From assembly GCA_963795055.1 (NCBI GenBank), contig CAWCGJ010000011.1, forward strand, positions 62,001-126,000: DNA of 64,000 nt. Reading direction: 5' to 3'. Position numbers and translations under genes: made by a program. Position 1 is the stretch's first letter; every line of letters begins with the position of its first letter. This DNA is from JASHPR01 sp963795055 (GTDB taxonomy: Bacteria; Actinomycetota; Actinomycetes; Streptosporangiales; Streptosporangiaceae). The notes under the pieces are model-generated. The model was not told where the DNA came from. It did no database searches and was given only the letters and a program-made list of their open reading frames with translations. Positions 1-8,570 of the stretch are shown in pieces.

Positions 1-598
1 GCGTGAACTCGTAGTGCAGGGAATCGCAGATGGCGCCCACGATGCGCGAGGCCTTCTGCTCGTCCGGGCTCTTGATGGAGCGCGCCTCCATCATCGCCGT
101 CATGCCGTCGGTCCAGGTGATCCCGGCCTTCTGGAAGGCCTGGATCATGTTGATGTCGATGAAGTCCACGCCGAGGGGCCTGTCGATGACGCCGGCGTCC
201 TCCAGGTCGCGCACGAGCGCGGCGGTGAACTTGCTGACCTGATTCGCGGCCGCCGGCCCGGCGGCCCCCTTGATCCAGGTGTAGGAGTGCCGCACATTCT
301 GCGGCGGGATCCACGGATTGTGCACCTTGAGGTGGATCCCGATGTCGCCCTGCTCGTAGACGATCGGCTCCTGGCCCTCGCAGAGCACCACGTACCGCAG
401 GCCGGGCTTGAGCCGGTTCCAGCCGGGCGTGTAGGTCGAGGACACGTACCGCATGTTCTCGTCGTAGAACAGCACCAGCGCGCCCAGGCCATGCCGGGCC
501 ATGGCCTCCCGGGCCCGGGCCAGCCGCCACTGCCGTACCGAGGCCCAGTTGATGCCTTCCTTCCAGTCCGTGCTCAGGCCGCCGAACGCTTCCTTCAT
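1..598 (-). CDS. M24 (Xaa-Pro peptidase/creatinase-like) protein, 3' part outside window
   Basis: The first 199 residues are inside the window; the gene runs off the left edge. This part matches the creatinase-type N-terminal domain that precedes an M24 pita-bread peptidase domain. The clearest landmark is MMEARSIKSPDEQ near residues 167-179, the E-x-R-x-IKS-x-x-E linker common in aminopeptidase P, dipeptidase and creatinase relatives. Metal ligands would lie in the missing part, so substrate cannot be inferred. The ATG at 598 was chosen because GGAGGA lies 8 nt upstream. Its nearest neighbour across the 5' gap is the divergent PstS-like gene. Prolidase, creatinase or ectoine hydrolase-like activity are all possible. 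Confidence 0.75.
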   Translation of the reverse strand, partial: MKEAFGGLSTDWKEGINWASVRQWRLARAREAMARHGLGALVLFYDENMRYVSSTYTPGWNRLKPGLRYVVLCEGQEPIVYEQGDIGIHLKVHNPWIPPQNVRHSYTWIKGAAGPAAANQVSKFTAALVRDLEDAGVIDRPLGVDFIDINMIQAFQKAGITWTDGMTAMMEARSIKSPDEQKASRIVGAICDSLHYEFT

Positions 599-1024
599 CT
601 ATGCCGTCCTCCACGCGGTTGATGTTGTCCGGTGAGAATGGGATCCCGCGGGCATGATCACGCCCGGGCGGGCCGCTACCGGCCCGCCGTGCCGAACGCG
701 AGCGGCAGGTAAGCCAGTCACGCGGAACCGGCCCGCGAGGCTCATGCCGACCGGCGCGTCCCGCCCGATCACCATGACTTCGTTGGCCAACGGAAACCTG
801 ACAATCACTGTCGGCATGGCTGGTTACGGGCGCCGCAGCGTCCTTGCCGGGCGACGGGTGGCAGCGCGGCCGCGCTGCTTTCGGTAGCGGCACGCATTAG
901 GGGGAGTATGCCGATGTCCCGGACGATAGCAGTGCAAAACGTATCTGAGAAGGCTACCAAGGCGCTGACGGACAAAGGCCCCCAGGTCCCCGCAGGTCCG
1001 GCGGTCCCGCGCGGGCTCCGCGGA

Positions 1025-1071
1025 TCCGGGCGGACCGGGACGCTCGTGGCTCCGGGCGGACCGGGACGCTC
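1025..1071. repeat. 21-bp perfect direct repeat
   Basis: A 21-bp unit beginning TCCGGGCGGACC occurs at 1025-1045 and again at 1051-1071 (26-bp period). It lies in the 599-1273 gap. Besides this repeat and the PHO box, that gap shows no convincing gene on either strand; its open frames lack ribosome sites and family resemblance. Confidence 0.7.
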
Positions 1072-1151
1072 CCTGGCCCGGGCGGCCCTCAGGCCGATTC
1101 CCGGGGCTTCTCTTACTCTCGCCCGCAACTCACTTGGCGTTGCCCCCTGCC

Positions 1152-1169
1152 GTTCACCAAAAGTTAACC
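1152..1169 (+). promoter_or_regulatory. PHO box (PhoP-type direct repeats)
   Basis: GTTCACC at 1152-1158 and GTTAACC at 1163-1169 are two 7-mers repeated with an exact 11-nt period. This is the architecture of the actinobacterial PHO box, whose consensus unit is GTTCACC with 4-nt gaps. It lies about 105 nt upstream of the PstS-like gene, as expected for PhoP activation under phosphate limitation. No third unit of similar quality is seen. Confidence 0.7.
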
Positions 1170-1273
1170 ATCGTGCCGTACCTCATAGTTGGGGCCGGCC
1201 GGACATGACCGGATCCGGCCCGATAAGGACCACGCCCATGAGGGCGGTAGGTGCATGCACCGAGTGAGGAGCC

Positions 1274-2413
1274 ATGGGGTCAGTGGCGCGATATCGCATC
1301 CTGATTGCTATCGCCGCCGCCGTGCCGCTCATACTGTCGGGGGCGGCATGCAGCAGCGGAAATTCACCGAATCCCGGGACCGCGCCGTCGACGCCCGGGC
1401 CCGGCGGCGGGATTCCGCTCACGCCCGCATCGGCGCCCGAGACCATGTCCGAAGCGGGCAGTACCTTGCTGCTCCAGGTGATGCGCACCTGGGCGGCCGG
1501 GTATCACCAGGAGCACCTGAACGTGACCATCCACCCCGCGGGCGGCGGTTCCACCAAGGGGATCGGCGAAGCGTCCGCCGGGACGGTCAGCATCGGCGCG
1601 TCGGACGCCTACCTGTCCAGCGGCGACCTGGTCAAGAACCCCACGCTGCTGAACGTGCCGCTGGCGGTCTCCGCTCAGCAGGTCAACTACAACGTCCCCG
1701 GCCTCCCGCCGGGCACCAACCTCCACCTCGACGGCCACGTGCTCGCGCAGATGTACGACGGAAAGATCACGACCTGGGACGATCCGGCGATCCGCCAGCT
1801 CAACCCCAACGTGCCGCTGCCCGGCACGCCGGTGAGGCCGCTGCACCGGTCCGACGGCTCAGGCGACACGTTCCTGTTCACCAGCTACCTGTCCACCCAC
1901 GATCCCACCTGGAACCGTGACTACGGCTACGGCACCACGATGGCCTGGCCGCCCGCCCCCGGGGCGACGGCCGAGAACGGGAACCAGGGCATGGTGACCG
2001 GGTGCCAGAACACCGTGGGGTGCGTGGCGTACGTCGGCATCAGCTTCCAGTCCGCCGCGAACCAGGCCCATCTGGGCGAGGCGAAGCTCGCGAACACGCT
2101 GGGCCAGTGGGAGCTGCCCAACCAGACGTCGATCGACGCCGCGGTCGCCAGCTTCGTGTCGTCCACGCCGGCCAACGAGACGATCTCCATGGTCGACGGC
2201 CCGGCATCGGGGGGCTATCCCATCGTCAACTACGAGTACGCGATCGTGAGTACCAGGCAGCACAGCGCGACCACGGCCCGCGACCTCAAGGCGTTCCTGC
2301 ACTGGATCATCACCACGGGAAATAGCTCGCCATACCTGGGCCCGGTGCAATTCCAGCCCTTGCCCGGCGAGATCGTATCGCTCAGCGATGCGCAGATCGC
2401 GAAGATCAGATAG
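1274..2413 (+). CDS. PstS-like phosphate-binding lipoprotein
   Basis: This 379-residue secreted lipoprotein has a hydrophobic signal and a lipobox ending LSGAAC with the acylated Cys at residue 26, then a Gly/Pro-rich linker. The body has PstS landmarks: EAGSTLLLQV, GGGSTKGIGE, SIGASDAYLS and RSDGSGDTFLF, segments that in PstS form the phosphate cleft. It should bind phosphate, or a related oxyanion, outside the membrane. GAGGAG just before ATG 1274 supports the start, and a PHO box lies upstream. It is not followed by pstCA but by a four-TM protein and a PknG-like kinase. A sensing role, replacing GlnH of the mycobacterial glnX-glnH-pknG locus, is therefore as likely as transport. The sensing role is inference. 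Confidence 0.85.
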   Translation: MGSVARYRILIAIAAAVPLILSGAACSSGNSPNPGTAPSTPGPGGGIPLTPASAPETMSEAGSTLLLQVMRTWAAGYHQEHLNVTIHPAGGGSTKGIGEASAGTVSIGASDAYLSSGDLVKNPTLLNVPLAVSAQQVNYNVPGLPPGTNLHLDGHVLAQMYDGKITTWDDPAIRQLNPNVPLPGTPVRPLHRSDGSGDTFLFTSYLSTHDPTWNRDYGYGTTMAWPPAPGATAENGNQGMVTGCQNTVGCVAYVGISFQSAANQAHLGEAKLANTLGQWELPNQTSIDAAVASFVSSTPANETISMVDGPASGGYPIVNYEYAIVSTRQHSATTARDLKAFLHWIITTGNSSPYLGPVQFQPLPGEIVSLSDAQIAKIR

Positions 2414-2421
2414 GGAGTGGC

Positions 2422-3795
2422 GTGATGGCGCTGCGGACCCCGTCGCCGACCTCGCCGGCCGCGAGCGGGCCGCCGGGTCATCGAGCCGCCGAGCCGCGCG
2501 GCCGGATAGCCAGGCACCTGTCGGTGTCGACCACGCCGACCCGGCTGCGCCTGCTCCTGGTCGGCTTGCTTCTGGCCTCGCTGGCCTGGGGCGCGGTCGG
2601 CGCATGGACGGTGTTCCAGCACACGTCGGCCGCCCGGGACGTGGTCTCCACCAGCGAGCCGCTCAGCCTGAGCGCCCAGCAGATGTACCGGTCGCTGTCC
2701 GGAGCGGACATCACCGCCACGACGGCGTTCCTGACCGGGCCGAACGAGTCGCTGCCGGACCGCCAGCGGTACGAGGCCGACATCGACCAGGCCGCCGCCG
2801 ACCTGAGCAACCTGAAGGGCGCCGCCACGTCCGGATCGAACCAGCAGCTGCTCGCCAGCCTGGCCGCGATCTCGACCGCCCTGCCCGCCTACACCGGTTA
2901 CGTATCGCAGGCCCAGACCGAGTACTCGCTGGGGTACCTGCTGACCGGCGGTTCGTTCATGCAGGTCGCGTCCGAGGTGATGCACCTGCAGCTGCTGCCC
3001 GCGGCCAAGACCATCTACGCCGAGGAGAACGCCGGGCTGACCGCGGCGAGCGCCCGGGCCACCGGGCTGCCGTGGATCGCGGTGGTCGTGGTGTTCGCCA
3101 TCGCCATCGCCGTCGTGCTCTTCCGGGCCCAGCGGTGGCTGTGGCGCTACACCCACCGGCGGATCAACTACGGCCTGGCCGTCGCGACGGTGGTCCTGGT
3201 CGCCGGCGTCCTGTGGCTGATCGTCGCGTTCACGGTGGCGCGAGCCGATCTGCAGCGGGGCGCCGGGCACGGCTCGGCGCCAGCGGAGACGTTCGCCCAG
3301 GCGGACATCGACGCCCAGCAGATCCGCGGGGACGAGGTCCTCAACCTGATCTCGCGCAGCGGCAACGCTTCCTTCCGGCAGGACTACCAGTCCGCGCGCG
3401 GGCAGCTCGGCCCCGGCGCCGGGACGCTGCTGACGCAGGCGGTCGGCTCGTCGCCGGACGGCGCCGGTGCGCAGTGGGCGTCGGCCGCGGCCCGTGACAT
3501 GCAGGCCTGGTACGCGGTGAACAATCAGGTCTACCGCCTCGACTCGCAGTCGCGCTACCCTCAGGAAACTCAGCTGGTGATCGGGACCGGTCCGGCCAGC
3601 TCGGCCGCGGGGTTCGGCCGGGTGGAGACCGACCTCAGCCGCGCGATCGCCGCCGATCAGGTGGTGTTCCACACCAACGCGACGGCGGGCGGGAACGCGT
3701 TCACCGGCCTGGAAGCGGGGGTCATCGTGGCCGCGCTGTTGATGGCGCTCGGATGCGCCTGGGGCTTGTCCGTCCGGCTGGCGGAGTACCGGTGA
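2422..3795 (+). CDS. GlnX-like four-helix membrane protein
   Basis: This 457-residue membrane protein has helices near residues 42-65, 216-236, 248-272 and 428-450. The plan is doubled: TM, about 150 extracytoplasmic helical residues, TM, then the same again. The only cytoplasmic parts are the N-terminus (about 40 residues, basic and Pro-rich), the loop around 237-247 and a short tail. The mycobacterial GlnX protein, which links the binding protein GlnH to PknG, has a comparable setting. Here the gene lies 8 nt after the PstS-like gene and upstream of a PknG-like kinase. I infer a transducer that reads the loaded state of the lipoprotein. No enzymatic motif is visible. The start may be GTG 2422 or ATG 2425, both after GGGAG. 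Confidence 0.7.
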   Translation: MMALRTPSPTSPAASGPPGHRAAEPRGRIARHLSVSTTPTRLRLLLVGLLLASLAWGAVGAWTVFQHTSAARDVVSTSEPLSLSAQQMYRSLSGADITATTAFLTGPNESLPDRQRYEADIDQAAADLSNLKGAATSGSNQQLLASLAAISTALPAYTGYVSQAQTEYSLGYLLTGGSFMQVASEVMHLQLLPAAKTIYAEENAGLTAASARATGLPWIAVVVVFAIAIAVVLFRAQRWLWRYTHRRINYGLAVATVVLVAGVLWLIVAFTVARADLQRGAGHGSAPAETFAQADIDAQQIRGDEVLNLISRSGNASFRQDYQSARGQLGPGAGTLLTQAVGSSPDGAGAQWASAAARDMQAWYAVNNQVYRLDSQSRYPQETQLVIGTGPASSAAGFGRVETDLSRAIAADQVVFHTNATAGGNAFTGLEAGVIVAALLMALGCAWGLSVRLAEYR

Positions 3796-3832
3796 TCCTC
3801 CCGCCGGGGGGCATCAGGCCGCGGACCGGGCC

Positions 3833-5041
3833 GTGCTGACCCGTGACCAGGCGACGGTGGCGGTGGCCGCCGCGGTCGCGGAACGTGACACGATCCAGGC
3901 CAACCTGCTGGAGCTGGACGGCAGCTTCGGCAAGCGGCTGCTCGCGGGGGCGAAACTGGCCGGCGAGACCAAGCAGCGGTGGGACGCCGCGGCTGCCGAG
4001 CTCACCAGGCTGTGGGAGACGTTCACCGCCTATTCGGCGGTCATAGACCGCGCCGCCGAGGTGCTGGGCACCGTCCGCCGCTCGCCTGGCCGGGCGCTCA
4101 CCGAGCTAACGACGATCCTTAAAGAGCCGTCGGTGCGGCTCGCCCACGCCTCGTCGGCCCTGGCTCGGGGGGATCTCACTGGGACCGCGGAGACGGCCGT
4201 CACCCTGGCCGCGGCGGTGGGGAAGATGCGGGCCGCCTTCGCAGTCGTGGCCGACGTGGTGGCGGCGGCCGAGACCGTGTGGAATGCGATGTCGGACCAG
4301 TTGCAGCAGGTGGCGGCCGACCTCGGCGCGGCCAGGCAGCAGGCCGGCGGGATCGCCGACGACGCGCTCAGCAACGCGCTCGCGCTGGCCGAGGCCGATC
4401 TGGGCCAGCTGCGCGACTCGGTGAACTCGGACCCGCTGGCGCTATGGCAGGGCGGAAAGGTCGATGCCGCCCGGCTGGACCGGCTGCAGGGGCGGGCCGC
4501 CGCCGCCGTGTCCCGGGCTGCCGAGCTCGCGGCCTTGCGGGAGAACGCGGGCCAGCAGATCGCTGCGGTGGCGGTGACCGTCTCAGCCGTGCGGGAGGCC
4601 TGGCAGGACGCCATGGCCGCGCGGGAAGCAGCCCTGGCCAAGGTCGCCGGCGAGCTGCCCTGGCCGCCGGATATCCACGGCCTGGCCGACCAGCTGGCCG
4701 CCCTGGACACGCTCCAGGCGGCGGGGCGCTGGAGCAGGCTGGCGTCGGAGCTTGACCTGCTCGAGGAGCAGGCGGCCGCGGCGGCCAAGGGATGCCGGGA
4801 CGCGGAGCGGCAAGCGACCGCGCTGCTGGACCGGCGGGCCGAGCTGCGCGGGCTGCTGGACGCCTACCAGGCCAAGGCGATGCAGTGCGGGGGCGCCGAG
4901 GACAGCGGACTCCAAGAGCGCCACGACCGCGCCCGCGCCCTGCTATGGACGGCTCCCTGCGACCTGCCGGCCGCGGCCGACGCGGTCGTCGCCTACCAGC
5001 AGGCGGTTCTGGAGTTCTGCGGACGGAGGCTGCGGGCATGA
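3833..5041 (+). CDS. Helical coiled-coil-rich protein of the kinase operon
   Basis: This 402-residue cytoplasmic protein has no signal or TM segment. It is almost entirely Ala/Glu/Leu/Arg-rich predicted helix with long heptad-like stretches, for example residues 130-200 and 300-350. Only two Cys occur near the end (around 350 and 373), so it lacks the zinc ribbons of its neighbours. Its stop overlaps the kinase start (ATGA), implying translational coupling and a stoichiometric partner, perhaps a scaffold or the cytoplasmic adaptor between membrane protein and kinase (inference). The start is uncertain: GTG 3833 lacks a well-placed ribosome site and the gap from the previous stop is only 37 nt. 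I do not recognise the family. Confidence 0.75.
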   Translation: MLTRDQATVAVAAAVAERDTIQANLLELDGSFGKRLLAGAKLAGETKQRWDAAAAELTRLWETFTAYSAVIDRAAEVLGTVRRSPGRALTELTTILKEPSVRLAHASSALARGDLTGTAETAVTLAAAVGKMRAAFAVVADVVAAAETVWNAMSDQLQQVAADLGAARQQAGGIADDALSNALALAEADLGQLRDSVNSDPLALWQGGKVDAARLDRLQGRAAAAVSRAAELAALRENAGQQIAAVAVTVSAVREAWQDAMAAREAALAKVAGELPWPPDIHGLADQLAALDTLQAAGRWSRLASELDLLEEQAAAAAKGCRDAERQATALLDRRAELRGLLDAYQAKAMQCGGAEDSGLQERHDRARALLWTAPCDLPAAADAVVAYQQAVLEFCGRRLRA

Positions 5042-7401
5042 CGACCACCGCGACCACATGTACCCGGCCGGGGTGCGGCGGGACGATCGAGGGCGGGTAC
5101 TGCGACACCTGCGGGCTGGCCGCCGCGCCCGCCGCCACGGCCTCGGTCCCGAGTAAGGCTCCGGTGCCGGCCGGCGGCGGCGCGCGCCCGGCGCCGTCCG
5201 GCGGAGGCTCCGGGTCCTCCAGTGACCGCACCGGCAGCGGTCGCAGCGCCAGCCGCCGCATGCGCCCGGGAAGCAGCCGGTCGGCGCGGGGGCACCTGGG
5301 CGCGGGGCTGGTCGAGATCCCGCCCGTGCCCGCCCGGGTCCCGGCCGCCGCGGTGCTGGCCAACCCGGTGGTCGCCGAGGGCAAGCGGTTCTGCGGCACG
5401 TGCGACCGGCCGGTCGGGCGCAGCCGGGACGGAACGCCGGGGCTGGTAGAGGGGTTCTGCCCGAACTGCGGCAGCAGGTTCTCGTTCGCGCCGAAGCTGC
5501 AGCCCGGTGAGCTGGTCGCCGGCCAGTACGAGGTGCTCGGCTGCCTGGCCCACGGCGGGCTCGGCTGGATCTACCTGGCCATGGACCATCACCTCGGCCG
5601 GCGGTGGGTCGTGCTCAAGGGCCTGCTCAACACCGGCGACGCCTCGGCTCAGGAGGCGGCCGTCGCCGAGCGGCGGTTCCTGGCGGAGGTCGAGCACCCG
5701 AACATCGTCGACGTCTACAACTTCGTGCAGCACGCCGACCGCCTTACCGGGGAGTCAGCCGGCTACATCGTCATGGAGTACGTGGGCGGGAAGTCCCTCA
5801 AGCAGATCTTGCTGGAGTGGCGCCAGTCCGGCCAGTCGCTGCCGCTGCCCATGGCCCTCGCCTACGCCATCGAGGTACTCCCGGCGCTGGGCTACCTGCA
5901 CAACCAGGGGCTGGTGTACTGCGACTTCAAGCCGGACAACGTCATCCAGACCCAGGAGCAGCTCAAGCTCATCGACATGGGCGGCGTGCGGCGGATCGAC
6001 GATGACGACAGCGCGATCTACGGGACGGTCGGCTACCAGGCGCCGGAGATCGCGGCCGAAGGACCGTCGCCGTCCTCTGACCTGTACACCGTCGGCCGCG
6101 CCCTGGGCGTGCTCACGTTCGAGTTCACCGGTTACCAGGGTAAGTACGCGCATAGCCTGCCGGACCCGGCGACGGTTCCCCTGCTGGCCCAGCAGGAGTC
6201 GTTCTACCGGGTGCTGCAGCGCGCCACCGATCCTGATCCCGACCGCCGGTTCGCCTCGGCGACCGACATGGCCGAGCAGCTGACCGGGGTGCTGCGTGAG
6301 GTGCTCGCGGTCGCCGACGGACAGCCCAGGCCGGCGTTCTCCTCCCTGTTCAGCCCCGAACTGAACGCGATCGGGGTCGAGACCACGATCGCGGATGGCG
6401 CCGGCGCCCGTACCGCCAAGCCTCCCGCCGCCCTACCCTCGGCCGCCTGGTCCCCTGCCCCGCACCCGACGCCGCCGCTGGCCGAGATCGTGGCCAGGCT
6501 CCCCGTCCCTCAGGTGGACGCCGCCGACCCCGCGGCCGGCTACCTCGCCACGCTGAGCACGCTGGACCCGTCCCAGCGCAACGCGGCCCTGTCCGCGGCC
6601 GCCGGCGGGGAGCAAGGGGTGCCGCCGGAGGTGGCCGAATCCGCGGAGACCCGCCTGGCGCTGGCCCGCGCCCGCATCGTCACCGGTGACCTGGCCGGGG
6701 CCGAGGCCGTGCTGGCCGGCCTGGCCGCCAGCGACCAGGCGGACTGGCGGACGGCGTGGTACTACGGCCTGCGCCATGTGGCGGCCGACCAGCCGGGCGA
6801 CGCCAGGACCGCGTTCGACGCCGTCTGCGACGCGCTGCCCGGTGAGCTGGCCGCCAAGCTCGCGCTCGCGCTCGCCGCCGAGGCCGCCGGAGACCTGGCG
6901 GCCGCTGATCATTACTTCAGGCTGGTGCTGACGGTAGACCCGGCGGGCTACGTGAGCGCGGCGTTCGGGCTGGCCCGGACCCGGCTGGCCGCCGGCGACC
7001 CGGCCGGCGCGATCGCGGCGCTCGCGGCGGTGCCCTCCTCCTCCAGCCACCACCTGGCCGCACAGGTGGCCGCGGTGCGCATCCAGGTGGCATCGCGCCC
7101 GGGCCCAGCCGGGGTATCGCCCGATGACGTGCGCCAGGCCGGGAGCCGGCTCACCCAGCTGAAGCTGGACGCCAGCCAGATGGAGCTTCTCACCGCCGAG
7201 ATCCTGCGAGCCGCGCTGGCCTGCGTGGCGGGCAGCGGGCCGCCAGGCGGCCCGCTGCTCGGCTGCGAGTTCACCGAGCGCTCGCTGCGGTTCGGCCTGG
7301 AGCGCTGTTACCGAGCCCAGGCGCGGCAGGCCCCGGACGAGCGTCGCCGGATCGAGCTGGTGGACCTGGCCAACCATGTCCGCCCGGGGACGTGGGCATG
7401 A
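5038..7401 (+). CDS. pknG-like: PknG-like Ser/Thr protein kinase with zinc ribbon, rubredoxin-like and TPR-like parts
   Basis: This 787-residue soluble kinase should phosphorylate Ser/Thr on partner proteins. In order it has: a Cys quartet at residues 8, 13, 22 and 25; a Pro/Ser-rich linker; a PknG-like rubredoxin pair of CxxC motifs (Cys119/122 and Cys141/144); a kinase domain from about residue 158 with Gly loop HGGLGWIYLA, Lys194, catalytic loop VYCDFKPDN (Asp296) and metal site LIDMGG (Asp313, replacing DFG); then an Ala-rich C-terminal half of helical pairs resembling PknG's TPR domain. Extra sequence in front of ATG 5038 would overlap the previous gene by 80 codons, so the ATGA overlap start is preferred. 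Mycobacterial PknG targets the FHA protein GarA; here an FHA protein ends the operon. Confidence 0.88.
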   Translation: MTTTATTCTRPGCGGTIEGGYCDTCGLAAAPAATASVPSKAPVPAGGGARPAPSGGGSGSSSDRTGSGRSASRRMRPGSSRSARGHLGAGLVEIPPVPARVPAAAVLANPVVAEGKRFCGTCDRPVGRSRDGTPGLVEGFCPNCGSRFSFAPKLQPGELVAGQYEVLGCLAHGGLGWIYLAMDHHLGRRWVVLKGLLNTGDASAQEAAVAERRFLAEVEHPNIVDVYNFVQHADRLTGESAGYIVMEYVGGKSLKQILLEWRQSGQSLPLPMALAYAIEVLPALGYLHNQGLVYCDFKPDNVIQTQEQLKLIDMGGVRRIDDDDSAIYGTVGYQAPEIAAEGPSPSSDLYTVGRALGVLTFEFTGYQGKYAHSLPDPATVPLLAQQESFYRVLQRATDPDPDRRFASATDMAEQLTGVLREVLAVADGQPRPAFSSLFSPELNAIGVETTIADGAGARTAKPPAALPSAAWSPAPHPTPPLAEIVARLPVPQVDAADPAAGYLATLSTLDPSQRNAALSAAAGGEQGVPPEVAESAETRLALARARIVTGDLAGAEAVLAGLAASDQADWRTAWYYGLRHVAADQPGDARTAFDAVCDALPGELAAKLALALAAEAAGDLAAADHYFRLVLTVDPAGYVSAAFGLARTRLAAGDPAGAIAALAAVPSSSSHHLAAQVAAVRIQVASRPGPAGVSPDDVRQAGSRLTQLKLDASQMELLTAEILRAALACVAGSGPPGGPLLGCEFTERSLRFGLERCYRAQARQAPDERRRIELVDLANHVRPGTWA

Positions 7402-8570
7402 CCGGCGAACCGGACCCGGTGCCACCGGTGGAGGTCGCTTGCCCGTCGTGCGGCTGGCCGGTCGGCCCGCAGGACAATTTTTGCGAAGCGTGCCGGACGG
7501 AACTCGCCCCGGCGGTGATCAGCGGTGAGGATCCCGTCCAGGCCACCGCGTGCCCGTTCTGTCAGTCCGTGCAGATCACCCCGGATGGGTACTGCGAGTC
7601 GTGCGGCCGCAAGCTGCCGTCCAGCCGTGATCACACCGAAATCGATCTCGGGCTGCTGGCCGGCGTCACCGATCGCGGCCTGCGGCATCACCGCAACGAG
7701 GACGCGATGGCGCTCGCGACCGCGGAGTTGCCCGACGGTCCTGCCGCGGTGGCGGTGGTGTGCGACGGGGTCTCCAGCACCCGGCGGCCGGATGAGGCGT
7801 CGCTGGCCGCGTCGCAAGCGGCGGTGCAGGTGCTGCTCGCGGCGGTGCGGACCGGCCACGACCTGGTCGAGGCGTCCCGGGACGCGGTCTCCGCCGCCCG
7901 GGAGGCCGTGACCGGCCTCGGGGATCCTGGTGAGGCCGCGGCCCTGGACCCGCCGTCCGCGACGTTCGTTTCCGCGGTGCTCACCAACGAGGCCGTGACG
8001 TTGTGCTGGCTGGGTGACAGCCGCGCCTACTGGCTCGGCGCCGGGCCTGATGCCGCGTCCCAGCGGCTGACCAGGGACGACTCCGTGGCCGGGGAGATGG
8101 TCGCCGCCGGGCTGCTCTCCGAGGCCGACGCGCTCGCGTTGCCCCAGGCCCACGTGGTGACCGGCTGGGTCGGCGCGGACCTGAGCGGCGCCGCGCCGCA
8201 CGTCACCAGGTTCGAGCCCCCCGGCCCCGGTGCGCTGCTGCTCTGCTCGGACGGGCTGTGGAACTACCAGCCCGAGGCCGTGAAGCTGGCCGGGCAGGCG
8301 CTGCCGGAGGCGCTGAGCGACCCGCTGGCCGCGGCGTCGGCGCTGGTCAGCTTCGCGCTGGAGTCCGGCGGCATGGACAACGTGACCGTGGTTCTCGCCC
8401 CGCTCCCGCTCCGGCCCGCGCGCCCTGCGGCCGTAGCTGATTCCGCCGCCGCAGCTGATCCACCAGCTGATTCCTCTGCTGAACCCGCTGATCACACCGA
8501 AAGCCACGAGCCCACGGCGCCGTCCGATTGGCCCGATCCCCAGGAGAAGCCCGCCGATGAGCCAGCCTGA
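7398..8570 (+). CDS. PP2C-family Ser/Thr phosphatase with N-terminal zinc ribbons
   Basis: This 390-residue metal-dependent phosphatase is likely to reverse the neighbouring kinase. Residues 1-75 hold two zinc-ribbon-like units (CPSCG...FCEAC and CPFC...YCESCG). The PP2C core then shows RHHRNED, VVCDGVSS, WLGDSRAYW, LLCSDGLWNY and MDNVTVVL, which carry the metal-binding Asp residues. The C-terminal 50 residues are Ala/Pro/Glu-rich and probably disordered. ATG 7398 overlaps the kinase stop (ATGA) and is preferred to the GTG two codons earlier. The zinc ribbons resemble those in the kinase and FHA proteins, so the three may share a docking mode (inference). Confidence 0.9.
   Translation: MTGEPDPVPPVEVACPSCGWPVGPQDNFCEACRTELAPAVISGEDPVQATACPFCQSVQITPDGYCESCGRKLPSSRDHTEIDLGLLAGVTDRGLRHHRNEDAMALATAELPDGPAAVAVVCDGVSSTRRPDEASLAASQAAVQVLLAAVRTGHDLVEASRDAVSAAREAVTGLGDPGEAAALDPPSATFVSAVLTNEAVTLCWLGDSRAYWLGAGPDAASQRLTRDDSVAGEMVAAGLLSEADALALPQAHVVTGWVGADLSGAAPHVTRFEPPGPGALLLCSDGLWNYQPEAVKLAGQALPEALSDPLAAASALVSFALESGGMDNVTVVLAPLPLRPARPAAVADSAAAADPPADSSAEPADHTESHEPTAPSDWPDPQEKPADEPA

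Noticed and set aside
599..1151. Small genes on either strand in the first long gap
   Set aside because: Open frames there lack ribosome sites and family resemblance; only the repeat and PHO box are supported.
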